A DNA stretch of 64,000 nt from Uloborus plumipes (GCA_038373865.1 JAXGGA010002262.1:62001-126000); one strand, 5' to 3'. Counted from the first letter of the stretch, positions 45,268-56,726 are shown. Notes: generated by a model not told the origin, from the letters alone. A program made the numbers and translations.

Positions 45268-45973
45268 ATTTGTATACCAAGATGTGTAGTAAAGGATGGA
45301 TACGTGATTAAACCAATCGCGCCTCCCATGAAGCATTTCTAGACCCGCCCTTGCGCCTTGGACTTGGGACTATGAAAATAATTCGCGAAATCGGATCTCA
45401 TGATGGTGTACAAGACCCGTGCGACATATTAATAGTGGGAAGAAAATTTTTTTGATGTCCAAGTGATCAATTCCCTAATAAACAAAAATAAGCGAGTGTA
45501 AATCGCGTCTGATGCATATCATCTTAAATTTTATAGATTGGCAAAGCATGTCAGGTCTCGGTTTTAATCTTGTTTTTACTTTTACTTTTTTTTAAAAAGT
45601 ATACAGGGAGTCGGGCACGTTGGTCCACTTTTCGACTTTTCAGTTCTTATCTCATCAAAAAATTGAACGAGCCAATTCTTACCACCGGGTTTCATTAAAT
45701 ATTTCCCCTTCTCCCAGGTTTTTTTCAAAATATTCAACTCATTGCCTTTTTTTTATATACATTGTTCTTTTAAGAGAACTTTGTGAAGTGCCCCTGGCAC
45801 AGGGCACATTGGTCCGCGTTACTAAAACCAATTCTATAATAGATTTAATGCAAAATATCATTCAATATTGTGAGTAATTTATGTTCTTTTGTGTTTAACT
45901 TGAAAAACATACAGTTTAAAGATCAATAAAACACATTGAAATAATAAATGGAGCAACTTTTCCTTTTTTACTA

Positions 45974-46150
45974 CAGTCGACGCTCGATATAACGACCTTC
46001 TCCGTCCTACAGAAAGCGGTCTTTATAACGAGTGGTTGCTATACGAGGTAGAACATAAGAGTATATTGGAATACAGTCGGGGGGTTTCTGACCGGTCGTT
46101 ATATTAGGATGGTCTTTGTTACTAGTGGTCGTTATAACGAGCGTCTACTG
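45974..46150. mobile_element. pogo/Tigger-type MITE (177 bp)
   Basis: The ends CAGTCGACGCTCGATATAAC and GTTATAACGAGCGTCTACTG are inverted, flanked by TA on both sides (45972-45973 and 46151-46152). Repeated ATAACGA / CGTTATA motifs lie inside. The CAGT(A/C)GACGCTCG start and TA duplication fit the pogo branch of Tc1/mariner. Confidence 0.85.
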
Positions 46151-46764
46151 TATTTAAATGCCAGAACCATTCACATTTTTTTCAAGAATGAGCGCAACTT
46201 GGGACTTCATCAACTTCACTGCTTCTGTCACAAGAATTTTTCTTTTCAAATTCTACTAAACGTTTTTTTTTCGTAGGAAAGGGGGGGGGGGAGTTTACAG
46301 GATACCAACGTAACGTACCCCGGGCTCTTATTCTGAAAAAATGCCGACACATTTTTTTTTCCTTTATGACAAAAAATAAAAAAACTACAATTAATTATTA
46401 TCTATAAAAATTTACTTTTGGAGAGGAGTTCAATTTATTACTCCAATCTTAATAAAAACCATTTTTTTAAAAATAAAGTCACTGCTATAAAACAAAGTTT
46501 TTTGCTCCTAAATAGTTGGTTTTTTTTTTCTTTATGTGCCTCTTTCATACTTGATAGCAAAAATTTAGTTTTCCGCTACAGATTTTTTTTTTTTTGGTGG
46601 GCCTAGGTGAAGGTACAAATGCCTTTAACCCATAATAATTAAAAAAAAGCGATTTTTATGAGGAATTTAAAGCATCTAATAATTCAGAATTAATTCAATC
46701 GAAGCTGCTATCTTAGATGGAACAATGTAAGCCTGAAAAAGCTATGCTCCAGGAGGAACAACGT

Positions 46765-46837
46765 AGCCACCAGTGAGGATCGAACTCACGACCCCTTGTT
46801 TACAAGACCAGTGCTCTATCCACTGAGCTATGATGGC
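46765..46837 (-). tRNA. tRNA-Thr (anticodon TGT), or a close pseudogene
   Basis: A full 73-nt cloverleaf reads on the minus strand. The acceptor arms GCCATCA and TGGTGGC pair with one G-T wobble, and the discriminator is T. The A box is TAGCTCAGTGG, the D stem GCTC/GAGC, the anticodon loop CTTGTAA (TGT), and the T arm GTGAG-TTCGATC-CTCAC. The anticodon stem CTGGT/ACAAG has one G-A mismatch where functional copies usually pair. A T5 run about 20-25 nt downstream can end Pol III transcription. No intron, no CCA, no A tail or SINE body seen. Confidence 0.75.
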
Positions 46838-47659
46838 GCGAAAACTTTAGCTGAAAGAAATGAAAACAAGACGATGACAAGTTTGAATAATCTGATGATA
46901 AAAGCAACAGTAGGAGAAATATGATGCAATACCTAAAATTAACTTCCAATCTCAGAAGTGCTTGTAACTTGCCGTGTATCAATCCCATTGTTAAGGCAGC
47001 CAGTCTCTCTCAATTGTGCATTTATTGTTGGGACACATTTTTTATTGCCTAAAAATCTCTTAAGACTTTTTATGCGTATAATGGTTGCCTTTTATCTTCA
47101 TTGCTACTTGAAATAACAAGTTGGGAGAGAGAGAAAAAAGTTAACAAATGAAAGTTTTTCTTTTTTTGCAAAAATATTTTGAAATATTTTGAACTTTTGT
47201 TTCTATTCATTATTTCAATAGTTGAGCTATAACTGCCTTTAAATATTTTTAATACATTTTTATTCCTTTACTGAAGGTTGTCATGTTTGTCAACTCTTTA
47301 AGGGCCATGTCATGTAAGCTCCAGCCAGTGTAAAAATACTGATATATATTTTTTCTGTATTAATGACACTAGAATCTTAACTATTAGCAAAAAAGCTGAT
47401 GCTAATTTATAATTTATTTTTGAAAACATCGTGAATTTCACCTTTTCCGCGAAACTTACGCTTTTCAGAGGATTAACGAAAATTTGTTTGCAGTTTATGC
47501 CCCTGAGTTTTACGTAAAAAAGTTATTCAATGCGACATTTGAAGAAAGTGTAGAGTCCTTTTATCTACATAGTAATGAGGTTAAAACAGAAAAATATTTT
47601 GTGCATTTTTTGTAAAATCTGTTTTTCACACTGCACCTTAACTAAATACGTTTTCCCAT

Positions 47660-47770
47660 AAATCAACATCAGGAGCGCCGTGCCCCGAAAGGAGGTCACG
47701 GGAGGTCACTGGGGCCTCCCAAATTTTTCCCTCATTCGGTAATTCGATATGACGATTCGGCCAATTCAGG
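47660..47770. mobile_element. hAT-like fragment
   Basis: CAGGAGCGCCGTGCCCCGAA, AGGTCACGGGAGGTCACT and CTCCCAAATTTTTCC resemble, in inverted order, the MITE at 56438-56726 and the fragment at 59938-60140. The second end is not clear. Confidence 0.5.
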
Positions 47771-47834
47771 GATGTATTGCAACAATTTTTTTGTAATTTT
47801 ACTAATTGTGTGTGTGTGTAGCTGGAAATTTTCT

Positions 47835-47837
<3 letters not shown>

Positions 47838-47911
<74 letters not shown>
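47838..47911. repeat. (TA)n microsatellite
   Basis: Pure TA tract immediately next to a Helitron-like 3' end at 47914. ORFs on both strands here are poly-Tyr/Ile artefacts. Confidence 0.97.
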
Positions 47912-47913
<2 letters not shown>

Positions 47914-48100
47914 CTAGCAGTACCCGCATGGTGATGCCATTTGCCCGTACAATAAATGTAAAGGAAGTATAACTTTAAATTCACTCCAACCATTTGAAGT
48001 AAAATTATTATATTCTTTAATTCAAATGTGCTCCACAACCTTTAAAATTGCACCAAAAGTTCTGTTAAAGTCCAAGAATTTCATTCAGCAAATTGAGAAT
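47914..48100 (-). mobile_element. Helitron-like 3' end fragment
   Basis: On the minus strand the sequence ends GCGGGTACTGCTAG followed by T, the 3' end seen in the Helitrons at 1964 and 17492. The hairpin is diverged (ATGGCATCACCAT) and the matching 5' end is not found. Confidence 0.6.
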
Positions 48101-48873
48101 CCCCCCCTCAAAAATAATATGTAAAAATATAAGCTCGAGGCGTCCCTGTCACCATTCACCATAATTCAGAATTGGGATTAACGGCCCATCATTAGCACGT
48201 ATTCTAAACAAAGAAAGTTTATATTTTACTTGAACTGCTGCAGTAAATAAAATTAATCTTTTCAAAGAAAATTATAAATTGAAATGTACGTGACATTGAG
48301 AGAGAGAAAGAGAGAGAGGAAATGATGTACCTCGATAATGAATTTATTACTTTTGATGACTGAATTACAAAATAAAAGTCGGGCATAAACATTCATGTAA
48401 TAAACATTAGAAAGTAATTATACTTTTTAAATTCATTTTATTTTAAATACATTTCTTGTTTGAGAGAGAGAACAAAAGCAGTGCGAAAAAATGTATGAAC
48501 TATGTATAATGTAAAACAGACGTTGTTTTCAACTGTTTTTCCTATATTTTATGTTTTTATTTATTTTCAACAAGACGTGATAAGACGTTCATGCCTGTTA
48601 CAAGGCAATTTCCTTGCAATTTATGTAATTTTGCATGGAATAACTCGAAGGAACGTTTAAGGTAAGTAAATAAAAGCTGTTTTGTCTTTGTACTCGTAGT
48701 TAAGAGTTTTGAATTCAAAACTCACTGCAGGTATTTCAATACTTTAATTTATTATTAATGGTAACAGATCAAAGTTTTCCAGACACGACTGATAACGCTC
48801 AAGATATTTCAAGCGCAAAGTCATAAATTTAAATAGTTCTGTAAGTACATAAATAAAACATTTGAAAGGACAA

Positions 48874-49435
48874 TCTTACTATGATTATGAACTCGAAAGT
48901 TTGTGTGTACGGATGTCTGTTACTCTTTCACGCAAAAACTACTCAATGGGTTTTAATGAAACTTTGCAATAATATAGCTTATACATCTGAATAAGACATT
49001 TATAAAGATATTGTTTGAATTGTCAATTGAAAAGTGTTCAGTAATTAGGAAAAAATTCTGCCATCGGCTAGCTATTTGCAAAACCGTTCGAATCACACGT
49101 ATATAATGTATTTATGACACCGTGAAACCACAGTATGTAATGTATAACACCGAAAGAAATTGCTTAACATAGTTTATAGTACTTTGCAGTAGTTCCTATA
49201 ACTTTTGCATTACCATCAATCAACATTTACATCCGTACATCTACCCTCACAAACAATAGCTTTAATAATACCTACATTAATGAGATCATCCTCAGAAATA
49301 CTCAGTTTCAATTTGCATACATTACATAATATAGAGCAAGGTTCTCTCATAGTAACTATGTCTGCTTACGGTTTCACAACTCAACCACAGAGCCAATTTT
49401 GATGAAATTTGATATGAAGATAGACAGGGGGTGCA
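48874..49435 (+). mobile_element. Helitron-like 5' end and partial body
   Basis: TCTTACTATGATTATGAACT follows an A. Then come GAAAGTTTGTGTGTACGGAT and CTTTCACGCAAAAACTACTC, a leader typical of many arthropod Helitrons (family knowledge). GATGAAATTTGATATGAAGA near 49400 looks like another such leader. No 3' terminus found before the fold-back element at 49436. Confidence 0.45.
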
Positions 49436-51603
49436 CACTAGGGTGGACCAAAAAAACTTTTTTTTTTTTTTTTTTGGAATTTCAAATCGGTCCGGGTGAG
49501 AAAAGTTGTCCACTAGGACTAAACATTTACCTGTAAAATTTAAGTTAATCAGATGAAATCTTCATGCTCCGCAAGGAGGTCAAAGTTCAAAAATGTAGTT
49601 ATCTTTACAAAAACATTCGTTTTTAATAGGTTTTCAAATCACTAGGGGGTCAAAAAGTTACCCAATGAGATGAAATAGTATGATGTAAAATTACTTCACT
49701 GTCCGATAAAATCTTCATGCTTCACATGGTGGTCGAAATTTGCATATTTAACCCCAAAATAGCACTTTTTCATCATGAAAGGAAAAATCCTTTTATAACG
49801 ACCACGGGTAGAAAAGTTGCCCCTTGCAGTCAAAACCCTTTATACAAAACTAGAGACCCGTTATTTAAAGGATATAGAAGTGGGGGACCGGCCCGACCCC
49901 CGGCCACCTTCCCCCCAGTCATCGGCGACTTCAAAAATTAATGTTTTGTACATATAACTGAGTGATTTTTTTGTATTCCGGAACGTCTAGCTAGTTTGTA
50001 TTTCGATAGGCGATAAGATGCTGCTTGAGTTCAAACAAAAAAAGGAAAAAAATGTCATCTATGAACAGTTTTAGAAGAATATTATGATCTAGTGCAGGAG
50101 CCTCACTCAAAATAAATTTGGCAAGTTACCTTTCAATCTGGCGAAGCCAACGTTATTTTATCCAAAATACTAGCGCTTATTCAAAGATGGAGACATTTCT
50201 CGTGATAGTTTAATTGTTGTGTGCCTTGATCTAACAAATGTGAGCCCCGGATTTAAAAGAGGAGAGATTCAATGATTAGAAGCATCTTTAAATCGTGCAC
50301 AAAGTCTGTGGAGAAGAACATAACGACGTTTCTTCATTTCAGCCAAGATTGTCACGAAAAAAAAAAGAACTCTTCATACTTCTGATTTCGAAATCGCAGT
50401 TCTCTGTTCAGTGTTCTCCAAGAATTTCTGCTCACATGGAAAACTTTCTCTTTTTCTGAAATTTTATTTAAAAAAATAGGTGATTTAGTAATAAAATGAA
50501 TGTCACTGAAATAAATCGAAAAGTGTACTTATATGTGTACTTGTGTTAATGTGAAATTAAATTTAACACGCATAAGCGATAAAGGGTTTTTTACTCTACA
50601 CTGTAACCTACTGTCTTACAGAACCATTTTTGCAAATATTTACAAACAAACAAAAAAAAAAGCAGAGCTGAAATGCTAGAATATATTTAATTTGCAATTT
50701 TTTGTGTTTTAGTTTAGAGAATGTATTTATCGGTGAGTTTTCTGCCCGTGATCAATTTAACGCCCTGCGGCGTATGAAGACTTTACCTGACTCCAATGTA
50801 ATTTTGCCTGATTTAAGTGTCTTGATCCATGAATAATATCTCAACTGTGCTTAGGACTTTCCGAGCAACTCTACTCTGTTTTTTATGTCAAACCACATGA
50901 TGTGTTTACTTAAATGAATGATTTTATTAACTGTTTCGACACCGACTTCAAAACTCATGTTTAAAAGTAGTATCGATGGTGTTCACAAAGAATAAATTTA
51001 TTTTTTACTTTTTAGAGCAATTTTCAGCTGCGTTTTTGAAGTCGGTTTTTCTTTTTTTTTTTATAAAATTTTCTTTTTATTTCATTTTATTTGAACTCAA
51101 GTAGCATCTTATCGCCTATCGAAATACAAGCTATCGTAGCAGTTCCGGAATCCAAAACAATCTAAAAACCGGGTCTCTAGTTTTCTATAAAGGGTTTTGA
51201 CCGCAAGGGGCAACTTTTCTACCCGTGGTCGTTTCAGAAGAATTTTTTCAATCATGATGAAAAAGTGCTATTTTGGGGTTAAATATGCAAATTTCGACCA
51301 CCATGTGAAGCATGAAGATTTTATCGGACTGTGATGTAATTTTACATCATAGTATTTCATCCCATTGGGTAACTTTTTGGCCCCCTAGCGATTTGAAAAA
51401 CTATTAAAAACTAATGTTTTCGTAAAGATGAAAAAATGCATTTTTGGGCTCAATTTTCGAACTTTGACCTCCTTGCGGAGCATGAAGATTTTATCTGATC
51501 AACTTCAAATTTTACAGGTAATTGTTTAGTCCTAGTGGACAACTTTTCTCACCCGGGTCGATTTGAAATTCCAAAAAAAAAGTTTTTTCGATCCACCCTA
51601 GTG
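49436..51603. mobile_element. long fold-back element with CACTAGGGTGG ends (2168 bp)
   Basis: CACTAGGGTGGACC and (G)GATCCACCCTAGTG are inverted. The arms run at 80-90% by eye from 49436 to about 50050 and from about 51058 to 51603, with landmarks such as CATGAAGATTTTATC and GCGATAAGATGCTGCTTGAG. The loop of about 1 kb is unique. The CACTA start is suggestive, but no 3-bp duplication is seen (GCA and CCC), so the superfamily is open. No transposase. Confidence 0.78.
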
Positions 51604-51804
51604 CCCACAGGGGGGGGGGGGGGATTATGGCGCAATTTGAGCCATCAAAATGGGGGGGGGGGGGTGTCTTTTTTAAACTGATTCATTTAGTTATTTAAAT
51701 TATTTATCAATTTATTTTTTAATTTTAATTATTTACGGATTTTTTTATAAAAATTATTCATTGATTCATTTTTTTTAATTTAAATTATTTCTTTTAATTC
51801 TTCA
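51604..51804. repeat. G-run rich junction and (TTTA)-rich DNA
   Basis: G-runs of more than 12 bases at 51611 and 51651 are followed by A/T low-complexity sequence. Possibly the remains of an hAT MITE. No ends defined. Confidence 0.4.
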
Positions 51805-52100
51805 TTATTATTTATTTACTTAGTTTATTGTGTGTGTGCTTGGAATGTCTGGAAGGAAAAAAAAGCGATTCTATTCTGCTCATAATTCGAACTTTTAAAA
51901 AATTAATAATATATAAAAAAATAGTTATAATTAAAATAATAATAATAATATTTAAAAAAATTAAATAAAAAAGAGGGGTAAAAATAAAAATAAAAAGCAC
52001 AAGAGGGTTGTGAACAATTTGGGGGGGGGGGGATTTTCTCCATTTAGATAGGGGGGTCAACACCCCTGAAGATAGATAGTTACCTTGGAGAAGAAAGTTA
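51805..52100. repeat. dispersed repeat, inverted copy of 18960-19345
   Basis: It begins at the GTGTGTGTGCTTGGAATGTC end and runs through AAAGCGATTCTATTCTGC and AAAAAGCACAAGAGGGTTGT to a G13 run and GGGTCAACACCCCTGAA. These are the complements of the features at 18960-19345. Confidence 0.6.
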
Positions 52101-52255
52101 GCTATTCTACTAATCCTGCGCAGACGAAGTCGCGGGCACCAGCCAGAAAATACATATTTCGTATGCAACTAATTTTAAGGGAATAGGCATACAATAAAAA
52201 CAATGGATGGGCACCTGTGCGTGACTTGAAAAATCGAATAAATGATAGTGTCGTT

Positions 52256-52301
52256 CGTCAAAAATCACGGTACAGTTGTAAAAGTGAAGCTCCAAACTGC
52301 C
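52256..52301 (+). mobile_element. relic of a type-A SINE tail (tail 2)
   Basis: ATCACGGTACAGTTGTAAAAG and GTGAAGC correspond to the tail of 35883-36185 (AACGGTACAGTTGGACAAG, GTGAAGC). The head and body are not recognisable. An hAT MITE begins at 52310. Confidence 0.4.
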
Positions 52302-52309
52302 AGCTTAGT

Positions 52310-52506
52310 CAAGGGCGGATCCAGCTTCTGGCTAAGGAGGGGGTCATTTTCGGAAAGGGGGGGGTCAAAGTGCAATTTTTGGGCAAAAATGGGGGGTTTT
52401 GACAATTTTTTCGTAATATAAGTAACAAAAATGCATTTTTTGCTATATTTGGACGGTTAAGGGGGGGGTCATGACCCCCATGACCCCCCCTCTGGATCCG
52501 CGCCTG
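52310..52506. mobile_element. hAT-type MITE (197 bp)
   Basis: The ends CAAGGGCGGATCCAG and CTGGATCCGCGCCTG are inverted. A perfect 8-bp duplication AGCTTAGT (52302-52309 and 52507-52514) flanks it. G-runs and a TCATGACCCCCATGACC phrase lie inside. Confidence 0.95.
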
Positions 52507-52701
52507 AGCTTAGTTGACACAAGACAGGAGCAACAACATAGACAAAGGAAGGGGACCCCCAAGCCTGCAAGTCCGCCGCTGGTTTGATGATGAAATTTCG
52601 TCTACGTTAGCTACTATGTTTTTCTTTTAAAATTTTCAAAAATTTTAATAAATCTCTATGTCCTAGAAATCAACAAAGAAGGTTCACTAACATGTTTTAA
52701 A

Positions 52702-52812
52702 ATGTCAACAAAGAGCAGGGACCTTCGAAAGCAGACAAATTGTTTTTTTAATCGGCATGAGAAGAAAGTTTCCGAGAAAGTGAATGACATTTCAGAGCGA
52801 TCCCGTATCTGA
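52702..52812 (+). CDS. small hydrophilic ORF, 36 aa, unrecognised
   Basis: The ATG after AAA at 52702 opens MSTKSRDLRKQTNCFFNRHE and runs to TGA at 52810-52812. The Lys/Arg/Glu/Ser composition is unlike the AT-driven chance ORFs nearby. A longer minus-strand ORF (52656-52880) overlaps and may be the shadow or the reverse. No family or splice evidence. Confidence 0.18.
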   Translation: MSTKSRDLRKQTNCFFNRHEKKVSEKVNDISERSRI

Positions 52813-53124
52813 AAAACACCCCATTCTACCAACTTATCTTCAAAGAAAAAATGAAAATTATCCTTAAATTCTCTTGGCAACGTCCGCCGCCATTGCTTAA
52901 GAAACTTTCGAAATTATTTTTCTTCTTTTACTTCCGAACGTCTATTTACCTCTCTTGACGCTTTCCTGTTTTTAGGATCTAGCCGTTTCTGAGAGCAATG
53001 CTATGCGAGGATAGTTGGAAGGAAGAGCTATTTGCGTAGGTTGGGGAAAAAAAACGTGTTGACGTGCTTTCGGCCGATAGAAGCCTTGTCGAATAAAATA
53101 TAAATTCTTTTTTCATGACAGGTA

Positions 53125-54648
53125 CACTGCGATGCAAAAGTTTAGACAAAATGCAAATATGCGAATAAAAAGAAAACTATTCAACGAAATGCTTTCAAAT
53201 TTCTACTGCAGGTACACAATATGGTCTCAAATACGTGTCTGGAGTTCTTATAACTATAACTGGAATCAAATTTTGGATATTACAAAAGACATTTTTTTAC
53301 ATTGTTGCAAAAGTTTAGACAATAGTCAGATTTTATGCCAATATCCCTTGAAATGTGATTGGTGGAGGAAATGCGAGACTGTAATATTCATTTATAAAGT
53401 GCAGAGATAGCTGAATAAATAATCAAAATCTCAAAAGCTCTTTAGTTCTCGTGTAAAGAAGATGAGAAAGTTGGAAGCCGAAATTTGAAAATGAACCTAG
53501 TTTATTAATTTTTTGTCTTTTAAATCGGCTCTAGTATGGTAGTACATTGTTTTTTACTTTGTGGAGAGCAAATTCAGACATGCGTATCGATCAAAAAGTC
53601 CAAGAAAAATTGTATTTCTTAAGGATGAAGGAATTGAAAAAACGGCTCAGACTGACGATTCGCCCCTTAATCCTACAAAACTTCAACTTGGGTCAAAAAC
53701 AGCACGTGACAGCATAAGTAGATGAACAACTGAATCGGAATGCATAAAAAAAACAAAGAATTGTGAATGAGCCTTTTTGGACAGAGTGTCCCAAATAAGC
53801 CAGATTTTAATGTGAAAAGCAGCATATGTATCATCGTGGCTAAAAATGAATGGTACTTTCTTTGATAAAAATTATTAAAATTGGGATGGCCTAGATGGAT
53901 TATAATTCATTTCGCGGGACTTGAGAAATATCCAATGATCATAAGCTGTGCTGCTTTTACCAATAAAATCTGGCTTATTTGGGACACTCTGTCTGAAAAG
54001 GCTCAAGCACAATTCTTTGTTTTTTTATGCATTTCGATTCAGTTGTTCATCTACTTATGCTGCCACGTGCTGTTTTTGACCCAAGTTGAAGTTTTGTAGG
54101 ATTAAGGGGCGAATCGTCAGTCTAAGCCGTTTTTTCAATTCCTTCATCCTTAAGAAATATAATTTTTCTTGGACTTTTTGATCGATATGCATGTCTGAAT
54201 TTGCTCTCCACAAAGTAAAAAACAATGTACTACCATACTAGAGCCGATTTAAAATACAAAAAATTAATAAAGCAGGTTCATTTTCAAATTTCGGCTTCCA
54301 AACTTTCGCATCCTCTTTGCACGAGAACTAAAGAGCTTTTGAGATTTTAATTATTTTTTCAGAAATCTCTGCACTTTATAAATGAATAATACAGTCCCGC
54401 ATTTCCTTCACCAATCACATTTCAAGGGATATTTGCATAAAATCTGACTATTGTCTAAACTTTTGCAACAATGTAAAAAAATATCTTTTGTAATATCCAA
54501 ACTTTGATTCCAGTTATAGTTATAAAAACACCAGAAACGTATTTGGGACCATATTGTGTACTTGCAGTAGAAATTTGAAAGCATTTCGTTGCATAGTTTT
54601 CATTTTATTCACATATTTGCATTTTGTCTAAACTTTTGCATCGCAGTG
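53125..54648. mobile_element. Tc1/mariner-type palindromic element (1524 bp)
   Basis: The left end CACTGCGATGCAAAAGTTTA and right end TAAACTTTTGCATCGCAGTG are perfect inverted repeats flanked by TA (53123-53124 and 54649-54650). The arms stay complementary almost to the centre near 53885, with landmarks CCAAATAAGCCAGATTTTA near 53792 and AAATCTGGCTTATTTGGG near 53968. So nearly the whole element is one hairpin. Translation of the arms gives no transposase motifs (no DDE/D signature), so this is a fold-back derivative mobilised in trans. Confidence 0.92.
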
Positions 54649-54650
54649 TA

Positions 54651-55110
54651 TGTCATTAGTGCTTTCTAAAGTATGAAAAGCTTTATGCCGGTTTCGAAGT
54701 TAAGTCAGGAATTTTTGTGCCTAAGAATGACGTGGGAGTATTTTTCCGGATGTTGTTTCCAAAGGCACAAACAGATTTTTATTTCTTGGAAATGATAATA
54801 AGCTCCTTTGTTAGTAAACAACTTAGGGAATAATGGGGAATAAATTTTAACATGAATGGTGATTATTTTGGTCATTATTTATCATGCTAGATTCTTTGAA
54901 ACGATACATAATATAATTTATTTCGATGGAGTAAAATGAGGTTGTCCTCACTTAGTCGTAATAGAATAATCACATATTCATGTAAGTTGTGAATGCAACT
55001 AATGTTGTACGCTGTATTTCATGTTTATATTAATTGTAATCAATTTATTTATGGCCTGCATTTAGTACTTCAGTGTATCCTGTAAGAAATTACTCCCCCC
55101 CCCCCCCCCG
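54651..55110. other. no gene seen; C16 run at about 55087-55110
   Basis: AT-rich sequence ending in a C homopolymer. No ORF or element ends supported. Confidence 0.5.
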
Positions 55111-55119
55111 TCACATATT

Positions 55120-55265
55120 TATATATAGTTCCGAAATTTCACGGGTTTCCACCAGTTTCGTGTAAAAAAATGCTAAAAAATTTCTTGAATTGCAAAAAGT
55201 TGCATGAGTGCAATCTTCTCATTGTTAAGAAAAATTATTTTAGCTGTCAATGTGAAGACACGCTC
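55120..55265. repeat. old dispersed repeat ('TTCCACC' family)
   Basis: GTTCCGAAATTTCACGGGTT, TCCACCAGTTTCGTG and TTTTAGCTGTCAATGTGAAG match the versions at 25681-25908 and 41490-41640. Confidence 0.5.
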
Positions 55266-55887
55266 ATCTTCTTGATTACGTCGCTTCACTTATCCTCGCT
55301 GAAAGACTACTTCATTTGAAGGAGCAATTGAAAAAACAAAAGCAGAGTAATACTAAAATGTAGCACGTATTTCGAACAAGTTCCTTTAAACTTCGTCTTG
55401 CGAAAATACAGATAATTTCTGACATTTTCTTTGAATGGGAGTTGTATGCTGGAATTCGGAAAATTTGATATTTTCCAGTTTCATAACGCTTATAACGTTA
55501 TGTTACAATTGTTATATTTTTTATACTACATATTGTTTGTATGTTTTTAGTAAAATTCAATCAATTTTTCTTTTTACATTCGCAATAGTTTGTCCTAAGT
55601 GATCGCTGGTATTACTTTACTGCATATCTTAAGAATCAAGAAATCCTGTGTCTCCGAAGTATAATAATTATTACAAAATGAACACGAAATTACTTATTTA
55701 GAACTTTTGTACTTATTCTTCGTTATTAAGTTTTTATTTTACTTTTTATTAGAAATGAAGCACACTGTGTGATTATAATTCAAGTCCCTCTTTCAAATTG
55801 CTCCAAAAAAAAAAAAAAGAAAAAAGAAGGAACCTCCTGTCAGAATGACACTTCGAATTTGAATTTAATATACTTGAAGTAGGGGAA

Positions 55888-56037
55888 CTAAGGTATTAGA
55901 AAATATCCTTCCTGGGATGTAGTGGCTTCATCTTCTACTAACATCGAAGCAACTGATTTCCTTTCCTCTTCCAGAGTACATTTTCTTTGACCCTTTGCAG
56001 ACATCAGATCACAACCTATTTTCATACTCTTAAACAT
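55888..56037 (-). CDS. small ORF or terminal exon, 49 aa, unrecognised
   Basis: The minus-strand frame opens MFKSMKIGCDLM at 56037 and runs through an acidic, Lys/Glu/Ser-rich segment (CTLEEERKSVASMLVEDEAT) to TAG at 55890-55888. A possible acceptor (GTTCTTCTAG) precedes it. Composition is protein-like in an AT-rich setting. On the opposite strand the same stretch offers an acceptor CTCTTCCAG with only 19 open codons, so the minus reading is preferred. No family recognised. Confidence 0.25.
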   Translation of the reverse strand: MFKSMKIGCDLMSAKGQRKCTLEEERKSVASMLVEDEATTSQEGYFLIP

Positions 56038-56134
56038 TGCCTTTCTCTAGAAGAACTTTACTAACAGAGGGCAATTCTTCATTTGGAACTTTGGAAACTT
56101 TTTTTTTCTCTTATTCCATAACCTTCTTCAAGTA

Positions 56135-56363
56135 CACTCAGTCACATTGAAAATAGCGACCCAAGCAGAAATCGTCGGATTGAAATGAAATTTAATACAC
56201 ATAATGATGCAGAGGAGAGACTCACTTGATCTCAAAATCAAGACAGTTGAACTAATACAGGGTGAGCAACGACACAAATACAGGGAATCTGTACAATGTC
56301 GAAACTTTGCAAATTCAATCCGATGCTTTCTTCTTGGGTCGCTATTTTCAATGTGCCTGAGTG
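56135..56363. mobile_element. Tc1/mariner-type MITE with ~50-bp TIRs (229 bp)
   Basis: Left CACTCAGTCACATTGAAAAT and right ATTTTCAATGTGCCTGAGTG are inverted with very few mismatches, and pairing continues through AGCGACCCAAG for about 48 bp. TA flanks both sides (56133-56134 and 56364-56365). No coding capacity. Confidence 0.9.
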
Positions 56364-56437
56364 TATATTCAATTTAACTTTGAAGACATATTGACCAGTG
56401 CTTCCTTTTACATCAATCTAAAAGAGAGACTTCAATT

Positions 56438-56726
56438 CAGGGACGCCCCGAACTAAAATTTTTGGGAGGGGGAAAATTATCAATTTGCCGAATGAAGTTC
56501 CAATTTTACCGAATAATAAAATACAAGCATGGTCACATGTCGTACATGCATAACATTTAGTGAGAAAAAACATTAGGCATATTTGAAAAAAAACAATTCT
56601 AAGAACTAAAAAGAACAAAAAATCTTAATGTTGCAATATTGTCTTCAAATTGCCGAATCCTCAGTAAAATATGCCGAATACGGAAACTATTGGGAGGTCA
56701 CAGTGACCTCCCATTGGGTGCTCCTG
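56438..56726. mobile_element. hAT-type MITE (289 bp)
   Basis: The left end CAGGGACGCCCCGAAC and right end ...GGGTGCTCCTG are flanked by a perfect 8-bp duplication CTTCAATT (56430-56437 and 56727-56734). TTTGGGAGG and GGGAGGTCACAGTGACCTCC hairpin phrases lie inside. Related to 47660-47770 and 59938-60140. Confidence 0.9.

Noticed and set aside
47772..48038. ORFs at the (TA)n tract
   Set aside because: They are Tyr/Ile dipeptide runs produced by the microsatellite.
53132..54099. Transposase inside the Tc1-type palindrome
   Set aside because: Translations of both arms show no helix-turn-helix or DDE/D motifs.
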